Below, piece after piece: positions 9,600 through 18,482 of a DNA stretch of 64,000 nucleotides. This DNA comes from Cerasicoccus maritimus (GTDB lineage: Bacteria > Verrucomicrobiota > Verrucomicrobiia > Opitutales > Cerasicoccaceae). How positions within the stretch are numbered: position 1 is the first letter of the stretch; each line of letters begins with the position of its first letter. Location: assembly GCA_031296935.1 (NCBI GenBank), contig JAVDPD010000002.1, forward strand, positions 62,001 through 126,000, given 5' to 3'. Below the pieces are notes generated by a model that worked only from the letters and a program-made list of their open reading frames with translations, ran no database searches and was not told the DNA's origin. Made by a program: the position numbers and the translations under genes.

Positions 9600-9766
9600 T
9601 TTTCGCTGGTTGTAAGTGATTGCTATTTAGTGGTTAGCGAGTGTTGATCGGTTGCTCCTTTCGCCCGGTAAATAGGGGGTAGGGCGTTATAGCCCTACAA
9701 GAAAGGGAGTCATGGCAGTGTTAATTTCCAGTCGAAATATGCTTTAATACTTTCTGCATATTTCTT

Positions 9767-11020
9767 ATGGGAGGGTTTAACAGTAGTTTTAGTTATGCAG
9801 TGCTGGCTGTATCTCTGTGGGTGGTGAATTCGGCGCGCGCAGACTCCACCTGGAGTGGGGCGACCAATAATAATTTCAGCAACTCGGGCAACTGGTCCGT
9901 GGGCGGTGTGCCGATCACTGGCAACGGCTCCGAAAACCAAGTTTTGACTTTCGGCACGGAATCTGGCGGTAGCCCGGACTATACCGTTACCCTTGATCAG
10001 GGCAAGAGTGGCGAGCAAAACGTTGCGGCTTTCCTGATCACTGGTGGTACGGGCTACACTTTCGACGCCAACACAGGCTATAGCTACATTACCAACGGTA
10101 TCGTTAATGACGGAAGCACCATCGTAAATTCCAGTGGTTACATGGTAACGTTTGACGTCGATATCGCACAGAACAGTAACTCTGGCTTTGATGAGAATAT
10201 CTGGGACGCCGGGACCGGTGGCCTGACCTTCGATGGCACCATTTCTTTTGCCAATAAGGCCAAGAATCTTGCCTTGGAAAACGGCGAGTTTTACTTCAAC
10301 AACGAAGTTTCCATTTCTAATACCACTGGCTCGAGCACGATCGTTTACGCAGCTGATAGTTCCACTGTTTACATCAGTGGGACATTAGGCATTGAAGGTG
10401 ATAACGCAGGACTACACGGTATCGGTATCCGAGGCGGCACCATGTTGCTCGACGGTCCGACTGGCGTCGATCTCATTCAGGACTCAGATAACAATGCCCG
10501 TGGCACTCGTCTGCAAATGGAGGGTGGCACTTTCGGCTTTACGGATGAAGACAGCGAGGTTCGCCTGGCCTCCTTCTACCGAGCACTCACGATGACCGAG
10601 GATTCCGTCATTCAGTTTGGCGATGACGTTGGCGGCGGCATCATCAGCTTCATCGACACCAATTCCGCCGCAAGTGATTTTGGCACAAGCCTGCTCTCCA
10701 TCACCAATTGGAATGGCACGGAAGACGTTGGAGGCGGCACGGACCAATTTGTTTTCGCTCAGCTTTACAGTGATGGTTCGGCGGTATCCGTCGGCGACAG
10801 TCTTTGGAACGTCACTTTCGAATACAAGGGCGCGACCTACAGTTCTTTGGTCGTGGCCAGCCCAACTTATCCAGGTATGATGGAGATCGTTCCCGGAGGG
10901 ATCATATTGCCGGAGCCATCGACATATGCGATGGGTGGTGTTTTGCTTTGCGCAATGGGTTATTTTGAAGTCCGCCGACGAAAAAAGCTGGCTGCGGATC
11001 GTGTTGCTCGGAAGAGCTAA
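9767..11020 (+). CDS. PEP-CTERM protein with autotransporter-like repeats
   Basis: A 417-residue exported protein. A signal peptide ends near NSARAD. The body begins with the passenger-like motif STWSGATNNNFSNSGNW and continues as Gly/Asn/Ser-rich beta-helix-type sequence. The C-terminus has LPEPSTYAMGG, a hydrophobic helix and a basic tail RRRKK. The tail after the arginines is longer than in the other two PEP-CTERM proteins of this window. It is probably a surface or matrix protein. No catalytic motif was seen. Confidence 0.85.
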   Translation: MGGFNSSFSYAVLAVSLWVVNSARADSTWSGATNNNFSNSGNWSVGGVPITGNGSENQVLTFGTESGGSPDYTVTLDQGKSGEQNVAAFLITGGTGYTFDANTGYSYITNGIVNDGSTIVNSSGYMVTFDVDIAQNSNSGFDENIWDAGTGGLTFDGTISFANKAKNLALENGEFYFNNEVSISNTTGSSTIVYAADSSTVYISGTLGIEGDNAGLHGIGIRGGTMLLDGPTGVDLIQDSDNNARGTRLQMEGGTFGFTDEDSEVRLASFYRALTMTEDSVIQFGDDVGGGIISFIDTNSAASDFGTSLLSITNWNGTEDVGGGTDQFVFAQLYSDGSAVSVGDSLWNVTFEYKGATYSSLVVASPTYPGMMEIVPGGIILPEPSTYAMGGVLLCAMGYFEVRRRKKLAADRVARKS

Positions 11021-11136
11021 AGCGTCTCGAACTGGCGCCGATTAGGCTACAGAGGATTTAACCTGTCCGCAGGTAACTCCGGGCTTCCTCTTCATGCCTT
11101 GAGGCTGTAGCTTCATCCCGATTTCAGTTCTGTCCA

Positions 11137-13227
11137 ATGAGCACGATTACCACTTTTACTACGATCAAGGGCATCTCCTGCCCGGATTCCGTGCAGGCTG
11201 TCGCCGAAACGCGTCGCGCGCCCGCAGTTGAATTAGCTTTCACGGCCGATGGCGCCGTGCCATTCCCGCAAATCATTGTGCGCGGGCCTGCTGGCGAGAT
11301 AGTCTTCAATGGCGAGGAGCTGACCGGCGACGACATTGGTGGCGTTTACTCGGTGGAGATCCCAGCCGGTAAGCTCGGCATAGGTCGCTACGAAGTGCAG
11401 TTTGAAGGCTGCCGCAAGGTCAAGTGGCGGCAAGCGGGCGGCGACCAGTGGGTCAAGGCGTTTGGTAGCTTTGAGGTCAAGCCTGCGCCACGCCCCCGCG
11501 TGACGACGAAGGATGCCAAGGCGGTCAAAATCTACTACGGCATCCACAAGCACATGCACCAGCCGTACTATGACGCCGCCAACACCGATTACTGGGATGG
11601 CGAAAAGGCGGAAATTTTCGGCACCCGCCGCGGCGCATACTCCAGCTTTATTCCGACCGCGATTCGCCACTACGTCAATGGTGGCCTTCCGTATGCCGGC
11701 CTCTCCACGAGCTGGAGCGGTTCGCTGATCGAGCAGCTCAACGGCAAGGGCGGTTTCCCCGGTTGGGCCGATCAACTCCGCTCCGTCGCGCAGGAGAAGA
11801 CCACACTGGGTAACCCGCGCTGCGACTTTACAGCCTTTGGCTTTTTTCACCCGCTCATGGCGCTTATTCCGGGCCGTAACATCGTTAAGCAAATCGAGTG
11901 GCACCGCGGCATCATCGAGTCCACCTTCGGCCAACCAGCCAGCAATGTGCTTTTCCCGCCGGAAACGGCGTTCCATGTGCGCATGATTCCGGCGCTGAAC
12001 GAAGCTGGGGTGAAGGCAGTCATCTACGACAGCATCCACCGTTTCCGTGCCTGTCAGGAGTATCCCTACGCGGGTTTTGAGGAAGGCATGCTCCCGCCCA
12101 ACGAGTCTGAGCAGGTCAATCCGCCAGTTGACGATTGGCAGCAGCTCAACAACATTTGGGCCGCCAGCAAAATCAGCGCTTCGCTGCTGCGCCCGGAATA
12201 CATCGTCTACACCGATCCGGACGGCAAGGAGCACAAGATCATCGGTGTCCCGGCCGAACGTTATATTGGTAACGAAGATGCTCGTGGCGGCTTTGGGGCG
12301 CTGCAGTATCCGTCGATCCTTGGCCAGTTGCACGACCACATGATCGAGATGGGCACCTTCGATCCCAAGCATCCGCCGTTCTTCCTGCTCCACAGCGATG
12401 GCGACAACTACGGCGGCGGCACCGACAGCTACTACGGGCACAACACTCAACGCATGGTTGAGTGGCTGCAGAACGATCCGCGTTTTGAATTATGCACCGT
12501 GAAGGATTACCTTGAGCAATTCCCGCCGGACGAGAAAAACGCCGTCCACGTGGAGCCCGGCAGCTGGGCTGGCGCCGACAACGGCGACCCGCAGTTCATG
12601 AAGTGGTTCAGCCGCTACGACCAGCCATATTCGCCCGACTTGAACAGCTGGGCCGTCCTCACCGCGCTGCAAAATTGCGTGCATGCGGTGGAAGACTCTC
12701 AGCCCGGAAACAGCAAACTCGGTGAGGCGCAGCGCCTCATGTTTACTGCTGAGACGAGCTGCTACTGGTATTGGACCGGGCAGCAAAACTGGGACCAGCA
12801 GGTGACTAACGCCGCCAACAAGGCGCTGTATATCCTTGGCGGGGATCTCGATGCCGCCGTGCAAAACGACAAGACCGGCCCAACGATTTTCGCGCCGTGG
12901 GTCATGCCGGAAAACCCGGGCGGCAAGACCTGGGGCAACCATTGCCTCAAGGACGCGCCGCGCGAAGCCACGGTCCATACTTTTGTTTACGACATTGCCG
13001 GCATCAAGGAAGTGAAGCTTACTTTGCGTTGCAAAGGTAAGAAGGCCAAGACGATCAAGCCAACCTTGCAGGAGCCGTACCCCTCGGAAACTGGCCCCGC
13101 GCGCACCGCGGATCACGTCACTTTTGAGCTGCCCGTGGGCGCTGGCGACTGCCGTTACTTCATCACCGCGACTGACCAAAAGGGCAACGTCAGCCAATCC
13201 GCGTTGGAGCGTGTGTTCCTGGCCTGA
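11137..13227 (+). CDS. Glycoside hydrolase family 57 protein, large form
   Basis: A 696-residue protein. The N-terminal 120 residues look like a beta-sandwich module. The GH57 catalytic barrel then starts at YYGIHKHMHQPYYD and includes VLFPPETAFHVRMIP and LHSDGDNYGGG, the usual Glu and Asp motif regions. A C-terminal beta domain (residues about 580-696) follows. It probably acts on alpha-glucan in the cytoplasm, since no signal peptide is seen. Its TGA overlaps the ATG of the next gene by one base (TGATG), so the kinase downstream is translationally coupled. Confidence 0.85.
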   Translation: MSTITTFTTIKGISCPDSVQAVAETRRAPAVELAFTADGAVPFPQIIVRGPAGEIVFNGEELTGDDIGGVYSVEIPAGKLGIGRYEVQFEGCRKVKWRQAGGDQWVKAFGSFEVKPAPRPRVTTKDAKAVKIYYGIHKHMHQPYYDAANTDYWDGEKAEIFGTRRGAYSSFIPTAIRHYVNGGLPYAGLSTSWSGSLIEQLNGKGGFPGWADQLRSVAQEKTTLGNPRCDFTAFGFFHPLMALIPGRNIVKQIEWHRGIIESTFGQPASNVLFPPETAFHVRMIPALNEAGVKAVIYDSIHRFRACQEYPYAGFEEGMLPPNESEQVNPPVDDWQQLNNIWAASKISASLLRPEYIVYTDPDGKEHKIIGVPAERYIGNEDARGGFGALQYPSILGQLHDHMIEMGTFDPKHPPFFLLHSDGDNYGGGTDSYYGHNTQRMVEWLQNDPRFELCTVKDYLEQFPPDEKNAVHVEPGSWAGADNGDPQFMKWFSRYDQPYSPDLNSWAVLTALQNCVHAVEDSQPGNSKLGEAQRLMFTAETSCYWYWTGQQNWDQQVTNAANKALYILGGDLDAAVQNDKTGPTIFAPWVMPENPGGKTWGNHCLKDAPREATVHTFVYDIAGIKEVKLTLRCKGKKAKTIKPTLQEPYPSETGPARTADHVTFELPVGAGDCRYFITATDQKGNVSQSALERVFLA

Positions 13228-13760
13228 TGCTGCCCGCACTCATCATTGGCGGGGTTTGCTTGACCGGAAAAACCACTTTGGCGCACGCGATTGAACGCCA
13301 AGCTGATTTTCGGGTGGAAGTTTTGGAAGGAGACGAGATGCACACCTCCGTCGCCATCGCGAAGATGCGCGCCGGTGAGCCGCTCAATGAACAGGATCGC
13401 GAAAGTTGGCGCGCGCGCATTGGCGTGCGCATTGCCCAGCGCCCGAGCGACCGGCTACGCGTCATCACGTGCTCGGCACTAACGAAGTTTACTCGCGACA
13501 CTTTACGCAACTACGGCGATTGCGAATTCGTTTTTCTGACGATCTCTCAGGCACTGGCTGAGCTCCGCGCAGCTCGTCGCCTGATGGACGAAGGCGAGCA
13601 TTTCTTCCAACCCGCGAAATATCCACGTTTGCTCCAGGGGCAGTTCCGGGACTTGGAGTTGCCGACGGAGGCGGAAGCAGATTGCCGAGTGGTCAACGCC
13701 GAGGATTTGAATCTGGACGCCTTCGCTGCCGAGCTGGCCAATCGCTATCGCGTGGCCTGA
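13227..13760 (+). CDS. Gluconokinase-like P-loop kinase
   Basis: A 177-residue P-loop protein with Walker A GVCLTGKTT near the N-terminus. The stretch GDEMHTSVAIAKMRAGEPLN continues into EQDRESW, matching the gluconokinase pattern GD..H...N..KM..G.PL.D.DR..W. ITCSALTKFTRDTLR and HFFQP...LLQGQFRDLELP match the later family motifs. Gluconokinase phosphorylates D-gluconate with ATP. The strongly conserved Asn of the NxxKM motif reads Ala here, so the true substrate may differ. Coupling to a GH57 gene suggests a sugar kinase role (inference). Confidence 0.75.
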   Translation: MLPALIIGGVCLTGKTTLAHAIERQADFRVEVLEGDEMHTSVAIAKMRAGEPLNEQDRESWRARIGVRIAQRPSDRLRVITCSALTKFTRDTLRNYGDCEFVFLTISQALAELRAARRLMDEGEHFFQPAKYPRLLQGQFRDLELPTEAEADCRVVNAEDLNLDAFAAELANRYRVA

Positions 13761-13907
13761 GTGAGCGGAAGAAGAATGAATTCTTTTGGCGCGGTCGGAG
13801 AGGTGTGGTGTTTAAACCCGATGATGAAAGCGGATTGGACGCGGATGCCAGCAGGACGCGTTTCTTTTAAGCGGATCTGTATCCTTTTTCGCTGGCCTTA
13901 GCCTGGG

Positions 13908-14315
13908 CTATATCTTGGACGGGTCGGGGTGCTGATAGCGTGATTGTTGTGAGGCGGGGTGAGGAGCCGACGATGTGGACGCGTTATTGACCGGGCCGAC
14001 TATTTCCAAGATGTATGGCGTGCAGGTGCCCTTGGTGATGCGCTTTTCGATCACGTTAAATTGGTCACCAGTGGCAAAAGGATAGTCTGGCAAATCCTGG
14101 CGCGAATAGGGGGTTACGCGGCCATCGATGAGGAAGCGGACTTGCTCGGCATCGGAATCAGAAACCACAGCGACGCCGGGCGTTTCTTCATACGTGCACG
14201 GTCCACCCACGAGCTGAGCCGGAGAGGGGGGGGCGCTGGAGTCGTCGGTCTTGCAGCCGGTGAGTAGAGCCGCGGCAACCGCAGCGAGCAGTGTCAATGA
14301 ACGGGTGGTGCGCAT
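13908..14315 (-). CDS. Small lipoprotein of unknown function
   Basis: A 135-residue protein with a lipoprotein signal: hydrophobic stretch TLLAAVAAALLTGC, with lipobox Cys about residue 19. It should be lipidated and membrane-attached. The mature part has no motif that I recognise and ends in a Ser/Pro/Gln-rich tail. The frame stays open upstream to 14471, but the ATG at 14315 places the signal peptide correctly. It lies just downstream of cutA on the same strand. Confidence 0.7.
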   Translation of the reverse strand: MRTTRSLTLLAAVAAALLTGCKTDDSSAPPSPAQLVGGPCTYEETPGVAVVSDSDAEQVRFLIDGRVTPYSRQDLPDYPFATGDQFNVIEKRITKGTCTPYILEIVGPVNNASTSSAPHPASQQSRYQHPDPSKI

Positions 14316-14358
14316 GGTGTTGATGATGCGACAGGGAGGGGGCGGGGTCAAGCCGGGC

Positions 14359-14697
14359 TTACGGCGCGTCTTCACGTTGGCTGTCGTGAACCCATGCCAC
14401 GTAATCGGTCGATCCGGTGTCGGCGTAGGTGACGACCCACTGCGGCGTGTCGTAAGGGTGCAAGGCCACAAGCGCGTTGCGGACGGCTCCTTCGTGGTCG
14501 GCGGGAAACTTCAGCACGAGGCGAAACTCCTCCTCTTGGCAAAGGTCGCCCTGCCATTGGTAGATCGACGTCACGGGGCCGGTGACCTGTGCGCAGGCGA
14601 CGAGCCGTTGTTCCACGAGCGCGCGGCCGATCTCGACGGCGAGCTCGCGGCTGGGCGTCGTGCTCCAGCCGATGGCGACTTGGGTTTCCGAATTCAT
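14359..14697 (-). CDS. cutA: CutA-type divalent cation tolerance protein
   Basis: A 112-residue protein with the CutA1 pattern: early strand VAIGWSTTPSRELAVEIGRA, LVACAQVTGPVTSIYQWQGDL and the C-terminal region ALHPYDTPQWV. CutA proteins are very stable trimers that bind copper and other metals. Their physiological role is unsettled despite the name. Length and motifs are standard. The gene precedes the lipoprotein by about 40 bp. Confidence 0.92.
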   Translation of the reverse strand: MNSETQVAIGWSTTPSRELAVEIGRALVEQRLVACAQVTGPVTSIYQWQGDLCQEEEFRLVLKFPADHEGAVRNALVALHPYDTPQWVVTYADTGSTDYVAWVHDSQREDAP

Positions 14698-14754
14698 GCA
14701 GCGGATAGTAATACGTGGGGGGAGGATTGTCAGGATTCATTTTAAGAGATGGCT

Positions 14755-14840
14755 GACCCCTGGGGAGGGGGGGGGGGAGGGATGTTCGAAGGTGTGTAGG
14801 TTGGGAAGTTCGCAAGTTGAGTGGGGAGGGGGGGGGCGTA
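14755..14840 (+). other. Two long guanine tracts (possible G-quadruplex)
   Basis: Two G-rich runs separated by about 45 bp (14762-14781 and 14822-14836) each contain nine or more consecutive or nearly consecutive G. They lie upstream of cutA on the opposite strand. G-quadruplex formation is possible but only inferred from composition. Confidence 0.5.
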
Positions 14841-15423
14841 GTTTTGCTGAGTTGGGAGAATTAGCCAAGGCGATGCCTGGCGGCGGACTGGTAGATCCGG
14901 CAAATGTGAGACGATGGAACGCGAATTGCGCAGCATGGAGGCAGCGCGAATCGGGAGAAAAAACAGCGGCAGGGCTATGTTGGATGCGCAGCCGAATGCA
15001 AAAGTAGTGGTAGTTTTAAGTTCATGCTGTATAAAATAGCATAAATTAAACTAAGGCCAAGAGAAATGTGCACAAAAAAGCATTTTTAGTGCACGGGGTC
15101 ATTGGGCTCATTCCGTGGTGTTGTCATGAAGGGCTCGCGCTTGCGCGTTGCCGTATTCGTTCAAGCTCGGGTAGCGGCCAGCGTCCCCGCTGGCCATATT
15201 GTAGGCGAGTCAGGTCTGGTATGCTGTTTGTGGTGTTTCGCGGACATGGGGCTAGCGCGGACCGATTCCTTCTATTGGTTGCAGGCTTGGCCAGCGGGGA
15301 CGCTGGCCTTTACCTAAGGTAGATCGATTGACAACCGTCAGCATGGGGGTGCGGCGCGGGGACGCGCCTGCGCTACCTATTTGTCAGACGGCATGAGCGA
15401 AGTCTGGCGATGTTGCGCCCATG
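14841..15423. other. Gene-poor region holding dispersed palindromic repeats
   Basis: I see no convincing gene here. The region contains a GGCCAGCGTCCCCGCTGGCC palindrome at about 15176-15195 and its inverse at 15288-15308. It also contains a roughly 43-bp repeat at 15336-15379 (GCGGGGACGCGCCTGCGCT core) that recurs at 45490-45533 and, inverted, at 51983-52020. Short open frames across it lack coding character. Confidence 0.55.
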
Positions 15424-15456
15424 AAAAAAGCGCCGGCGTGAAACCGGCGCTTTGGG
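15424..15456 (-). terminator. Rho-independent terminator of trxB
   Basis: On the minus strand, AAGCGCCGG-TTTCACG-CCGGCGCTT is followed by a T-run. It sits about 70 bp after the trxB stop at 15524. Confidence 0.9.
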
Positions 15457-15523
15457 AAAGCCAAGAAAAGAAATTGCCTGCCTGTGATGAGCAGTGCCTT
15501 GCCCGTGGAGGGCTCGCGTAGGC

Positions 15524-16471
15524 TTAGGCTTCGGCGAGCGCGGGTTGTTCGGCGAGCCAGCGCTCGGCCTCGATTGCAGCGCGGCAACCCATGCCAGCGG
15601 CAGTGATGGCCTGGCGGTAAACGTGGTCCGAACAGTCGCCGGCTACGTAGAGGCCCGGGACTTCGGTGTGCACGCCGCTCTCGTGGTCGCTGACGATGTA
15701 GCCTTCGTCGTCGAGCTTGAGGATGTCGGCTGCAAACTTGGTGTTCGGGATGTGGCCAATGGCGATGAAGATACCCTTGGCGTCGATCTCGGAAACTTCG
15801 CCCGACTTGACGTTCTTCACGCGGACGCCCTTCATCATGCCGTCGTCGTCAGCGAGGACTTCCTCGGCGACGGTGTCCCACACGCATTCGATCTTTTCGT
15901 GAGCGATGGTGCGGTCGGCCATGACCTTGGAGGCGCGCAGCTCGTCGCGGCGGTGTAGCAGGTAAACCTTGGAGGCAAAACGGGTGAGGAAGAGGGCTTC
16001 TTCGCAAGCGGTGTCGCCGCCGCCCACGACGACTACGTCCATGTTGCGGTAGAAGGCGCCGTCGCAAGTCGCGCACGTGGTGACGCCCTTGCCGCCCCAC
16101 ATTTCCTTTTCGCCCGGGATGCCGAGCAGGCGCGGGCCGGCACCGGTGGCGATGATGACCGTGCGCGCCTTGTAAACCTTGCCGCTTTCCGCGGTGAGGA
16201 CCTTGACGCCGTCTTCGACTTCGATCTTCGCGATGAGGTCTTGCTCAAAACGGGCACCAAAGCGCGTGGCCTGCTTGCGCATGTTGTCCATGAGCATGAA
16301 GCCGTCGATGCCTTCGGGGAAGCCCGGGAAATTTTCCACTTCGGAGGTGGTGGTCAGCTGGCCGCCGGGCTGCGTTCCTTCGAGAAGCAGCGGCTCCAGA
16401 TTGGCGCGCGCGGAATAAATTGCGGAGGTGAGGCCGGCGCAGCCCGTGCCCAAAATAATTACGTTTTCCAT
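15524..16471 (-). CDS. trxB: Thioredoxin reductase
   Basis: A 315-residue flavoprotein with FAD motif [18 protein letters not shown] at the N-terminus. The redox-active CATC motif is followed by DGAFY (about residue 135), then comes the NADPH-binding [13 protein letters not shown], and the C-terminal FAD motif [15 protein letters not shown]. It reduces thioredoxin with NADPH in the cytoplasm. It lies 157 bp downstream of the peroxiredoxin on the same strand, which fits a peroxide-detoxification unit controlled by the divergent OxyR. Confidence 0.96.
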   Translation of the reverse strand: MENVIILGTGCAGLTSAIYSARANLEPLLLEGTQPGGQLTTTSEVENFPGFPEGIDGFMLMDNMRKQATRFGARFEQDLIAKIEVEDGVKVLTAESGKVYKARTVIIATGAGPRLLGIPGEKEMWGGKGVTTCATCDGAFYRNMDVVVVGGGDTACEEALFLTRFASKVYLLHRRDELRASKVMADRTIAHEKIECVWDTVAEEVLADDDGMMKGVRVKNVKSGEVSEIDAKGIFIAIGHIPNTKFAADILKLDDEGYIVSDHESGVHTEVPGLYVAGDCSDHVYRQAITAAGMGCRAAIEAERWLAEQPALAEA

Positions 16472-16587
16472 GAGATGTTAAAGCTAGAGTTGCGGGAGTC
16501 GGGAAACTCACTCCCAGGAGTTAAAAAGCCAAGTTTTGCCAGCGCGGCCGGCGGTTTGCATTGGCTGCGCTGCGTATAAAGTTGGCC

Positions 16588-16608
16588 GGGGCGGCAATGT
16601 TCCGCCCC
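16588..16608 (-). other. Hairpin between peroxiredoxin and trxB
   Basis: A perfect 7-bp GC stem (GGGGCGG/CCGCCCC) with a 7-nt loop lies 20 bp after the peroxiredoxin stop. It lacks a strong U-run and may attenuate read-through into trxB. Confidence 0.5.
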
Positions 16609-16628
16609 AGCCGTGATGAAATCAAGCT

Positions 16629-17255
16629 TTACTTGCTCAGGAAGGTCGAAACGCCTTCGTGGGACGGGTTCATGGCTTCTTCGCCCTTTTCCCAGTTGAT
16701 TGGGCAAACTTCGCCGTGAGCTTCGAAGTGCTGGAGCGCGTCGACCATGCGGAGGGCTTCCTTGATGGAGCGGCCTAGCGGGAGGTCGTTCACGACCTGG
16801 TGGCGCACGACGCCTTCCTTGTCGATGAGGAACAGCCCGCGGTAGGCTACGAGCTCACCGGAGGCGACGAGGTTGCCCTCGACGTCGATGTCATACTCGC
16901 CAGTGAGGACGTCGTAAGCGGAGGAAATCGTCTTGTTCGTGTCGGCCACGAGCGGGTACTTGACGCCTTCGATGCCGCCGTTGGTGCGCGGGGTGTTGAC
17001 CCAGGCCCAGTGGCAGAACTCGGTGTCGGTGGAGACGCCGATGACTTCGGTGTCGCGGTCCTGGAAGGACTGGAGTTCGTTTTGGAAGGCGATGATTTCC
17101 GTCGGGCAGACGAAGGTGAAGTCCTTTGGGTAGAAGAACAGTACGACATACTTCTTACCGAGGAACTGGTCCAGGGTGAAGCTCTCGACGATCTGGCCGT
17201 TGACGACCGCCTGTGCGTTAAAATTGGGTGCTTTTTTTCCGACTAATACGGGCAT
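16629..17255 (-). CDS. 2-Cys peroxiredoxin (AhpC/Prx1 type)
   Basis: A 208-residue peroxiredoxin. The peroxidatic Cys lies in FTFVCPTEIIAF and the resolving Cys in GEVCPINWEKG, with a C-terminal tail after it. It reduces hydrogen peroxide and organic peroxides, and probably draws electrons from thioredoxin, given that trxB is next. A promoter is readable upstream: minus-35-like TTCACG (17357-17362), a 17-bp gap, and TATAAA (17334-17339). A tandem OxyR site abuts the minus-35 box. It is therefore very likely OxyR-activated. Confidence 0.95.
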   Translation of the reverse strand: MPVLVGKKAPNFNAQAVVNGQIVESFTLDQFLGKKYVVLFFYPKDFTFVCPTEIIAFQNELQSFQDRDTEVIGVSTDTEFCHWAWVNTPRTNGGIEGVKYPLVADTNKTISSAYDVLTGEYDIDVEGNLVASGELVAYRGLFLIDKEGVVRHQVVNDLPLGRSIKEALRMVDALQHFEAHGEVCPINWEKGEEAMNPSHEGVSTFLSK

Positions 17256-17333
17256 GTTAACAGTGTTTGATGTTAGCTTGTTCGGGTGGTGTCAGGAACA
17301 GACATAGCGATGCCCTGCCCCTGACTGGTGAAA

Positions 17334-17362
17334 TTTATAACCTGAAAACCGCCATTCGTGAA
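17334..17362 (-). promoter_or_regulatory. Predicted peroxiredoxin promoter
   Basis: Read on the minus strand, TTCACG (17362-17357) and TATAAA (17339-17334) are separated by 17 bp. The OxyR site starts at the next base (17363), the usual arrangement for OxyR activation through RNA polymerase contact. Confidence 0.65.
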
Positions 17363-17399
17363 ATATATTGTTCCTATTGTTTTAATAGGTGTTGCCTAT
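17363..17399. promoter_or_regulatory. Tandem OxyR operator
   Basis: Two 15-bp dyads, ATATATTGTTCCTAT (17363-17377) and ATAGGTGTTGCCTAT (17385-17399), are separated by exactly 7 bp. This matches the oxidised-OxyR pattern ATAGxTxxxAxCTAT-N7-ATAGxTxxxAxCTAT except for three positions (ATAT for ATAG in the first dyad and one A position in each). It sits between peroxiredoxin and oxyR and should both activate the former and autoregulate the latter. Confidence 0.8.
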
Positions 17400-17426
17400 G
17401 TTTAATGGTTGGCCCATTACAGCCTA

Positions 17427-18437
17427 ATGGAAATGCACCAATTGCGGTATTTCAGGGCAGTGGCGCGCACGGGAAATTTTACCCGGGCAGCGGAGCAGTG
17501 TCACATTGCGCAGCCCTCGCTATCGCAACAAATCCGTAAGCTGGAGGAGGAGCTGGACGAGAAACTCATCCTGCGGCTGCCGGGCGGCAAGTCCCGCCTG
17601 ACGCCGGCTGGGGAGATCCTGCTCACGCGTGCGAACCGTATCCTGGCCGAGGCGCAGAGAGCGGTGGAAGAGCTGCGCGACCGGCAAAAGGTCATCAGCG
17701 GCGCCGTCCGCATGGGGGCGATTCCGACGATTGCGCCCTTTTTGGTGCCGCAGGCGCTGCTGAACTTTAACCAGAATCATCCCGAAGTTGAACTGGTGGT
17801 GCACGAGGCGACGACTGAGCAGTTGCTGGCTCAACTGGAGCGCAACGAGTTGGACTTTGTCATCGTGAGTCCGCCCTTGGCGGGTGGCCCGTGGCAGACC
17901 GAAAAGCTGGGGCATGAGGAGTTGTTTCTCGTGACGCCCGATGGCAACCACCACATTGGCCAGCAAGCGCCAACGCTCGACGACTTGCGCGAGGAAGAAT
18001 TTATCCTGATGAGTGAGGGGCATTGCCTGACAGGGCAAGTCATGCGGTTTTGCAAGCTGGCGGAGTTCCGCCCGCGCGTGCGCTTCCTGAGTGCGCAGGT
18101 GGAGACGCTCAAGGCGCTGATCCGCTCGGGTGCGGGGGTGTCATTGCTGCCGGCGATGGCGTTGGGGGATGCCTCTGCCGATGGCGGGCTGCACGTGATC
18201 AAGCTTCAGGATCCGCCGCCGCAGCGGGAGATTGTCTTTGCCTCATTGCCGGATTTTCCGCTGCCACTAGCGGCGCGCGAGTTTCAGGGCTACCTTAAGA
18301 AAGCGTTCGAACAGCGAACCCAAGTGATGAGCGATAAACCAAAGAAAAAGGCCGCCAGGAAGTCGAAGTCACCCAGCGAGAAACTCGCTACCTCTGGCAA
18401 GCCACCGCTGCGCGGCAAGCGCAAGAACCGGAACTAG
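17427..18437 (+). CDS. oxyR: OxyR, peroxide-sensing LysR-type regulator
   Basis: A 336-residue LysR-type regulator. The N-terminal winged HTH is MHQLRYFRAVARTGNFTRAA. The sensor region EGHCLTGQVMRFC has two cysteines spaced as C-x8-C, the same spacing and context as Cys199 and Cys208 of E. coli OxyR (EGHCLRDQAMGFC). This makes it OxyR rather than a generic LysR. The last 45 residues form an extra Lys/Arg-rich tail (DKPKKKAARKSKS) not found in E. coli OxyR. It is divergent from peroxiredoxin-trxB with the tandem operator between. The ATG at 17427 is preferred to an upstream in-frame ATG because the HTH then starts normally. Confidence 0.93.
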   Translation: MEMHQLRYFRAVARTGNFTRAAEQCHIAQPSLSQQIRKLEEELDEKLILRLPGGKSRLTPAGEILLTRANRILAEAQRAVEELRDRQKVISGAVRMGAIPTIAPFLVPQALLNFNQNHPEVELVVHEATTEQLLAQLERNELDFVIVSPPLAGGPWQTEKLGHEELFLVTPDGNHHIGQQAPTLDDLREEEFILMSEGHCLTGQVMRFCKLAEFRPRVRFLSAQVETLKALIRSGAGVSLLPAMALGDASADGGLHVIKLQDPPPQREIVFASLPDFPLPLAAREFQGYLKKAFEQRTQVMSDKPKKKAARKSKSPSEKLATSGKPPLRGKRKNRN

Positions 18438-18482
18438 AGAGCATCTTGCATCTAACTTCGGCGAATTTAGATGAAGCGTGCT

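Noticed and set aside
15068..15322. Short plus-strand ORFs between cutA and trxB
   Set aside because: They overlap palindromic repeats and show no family features.
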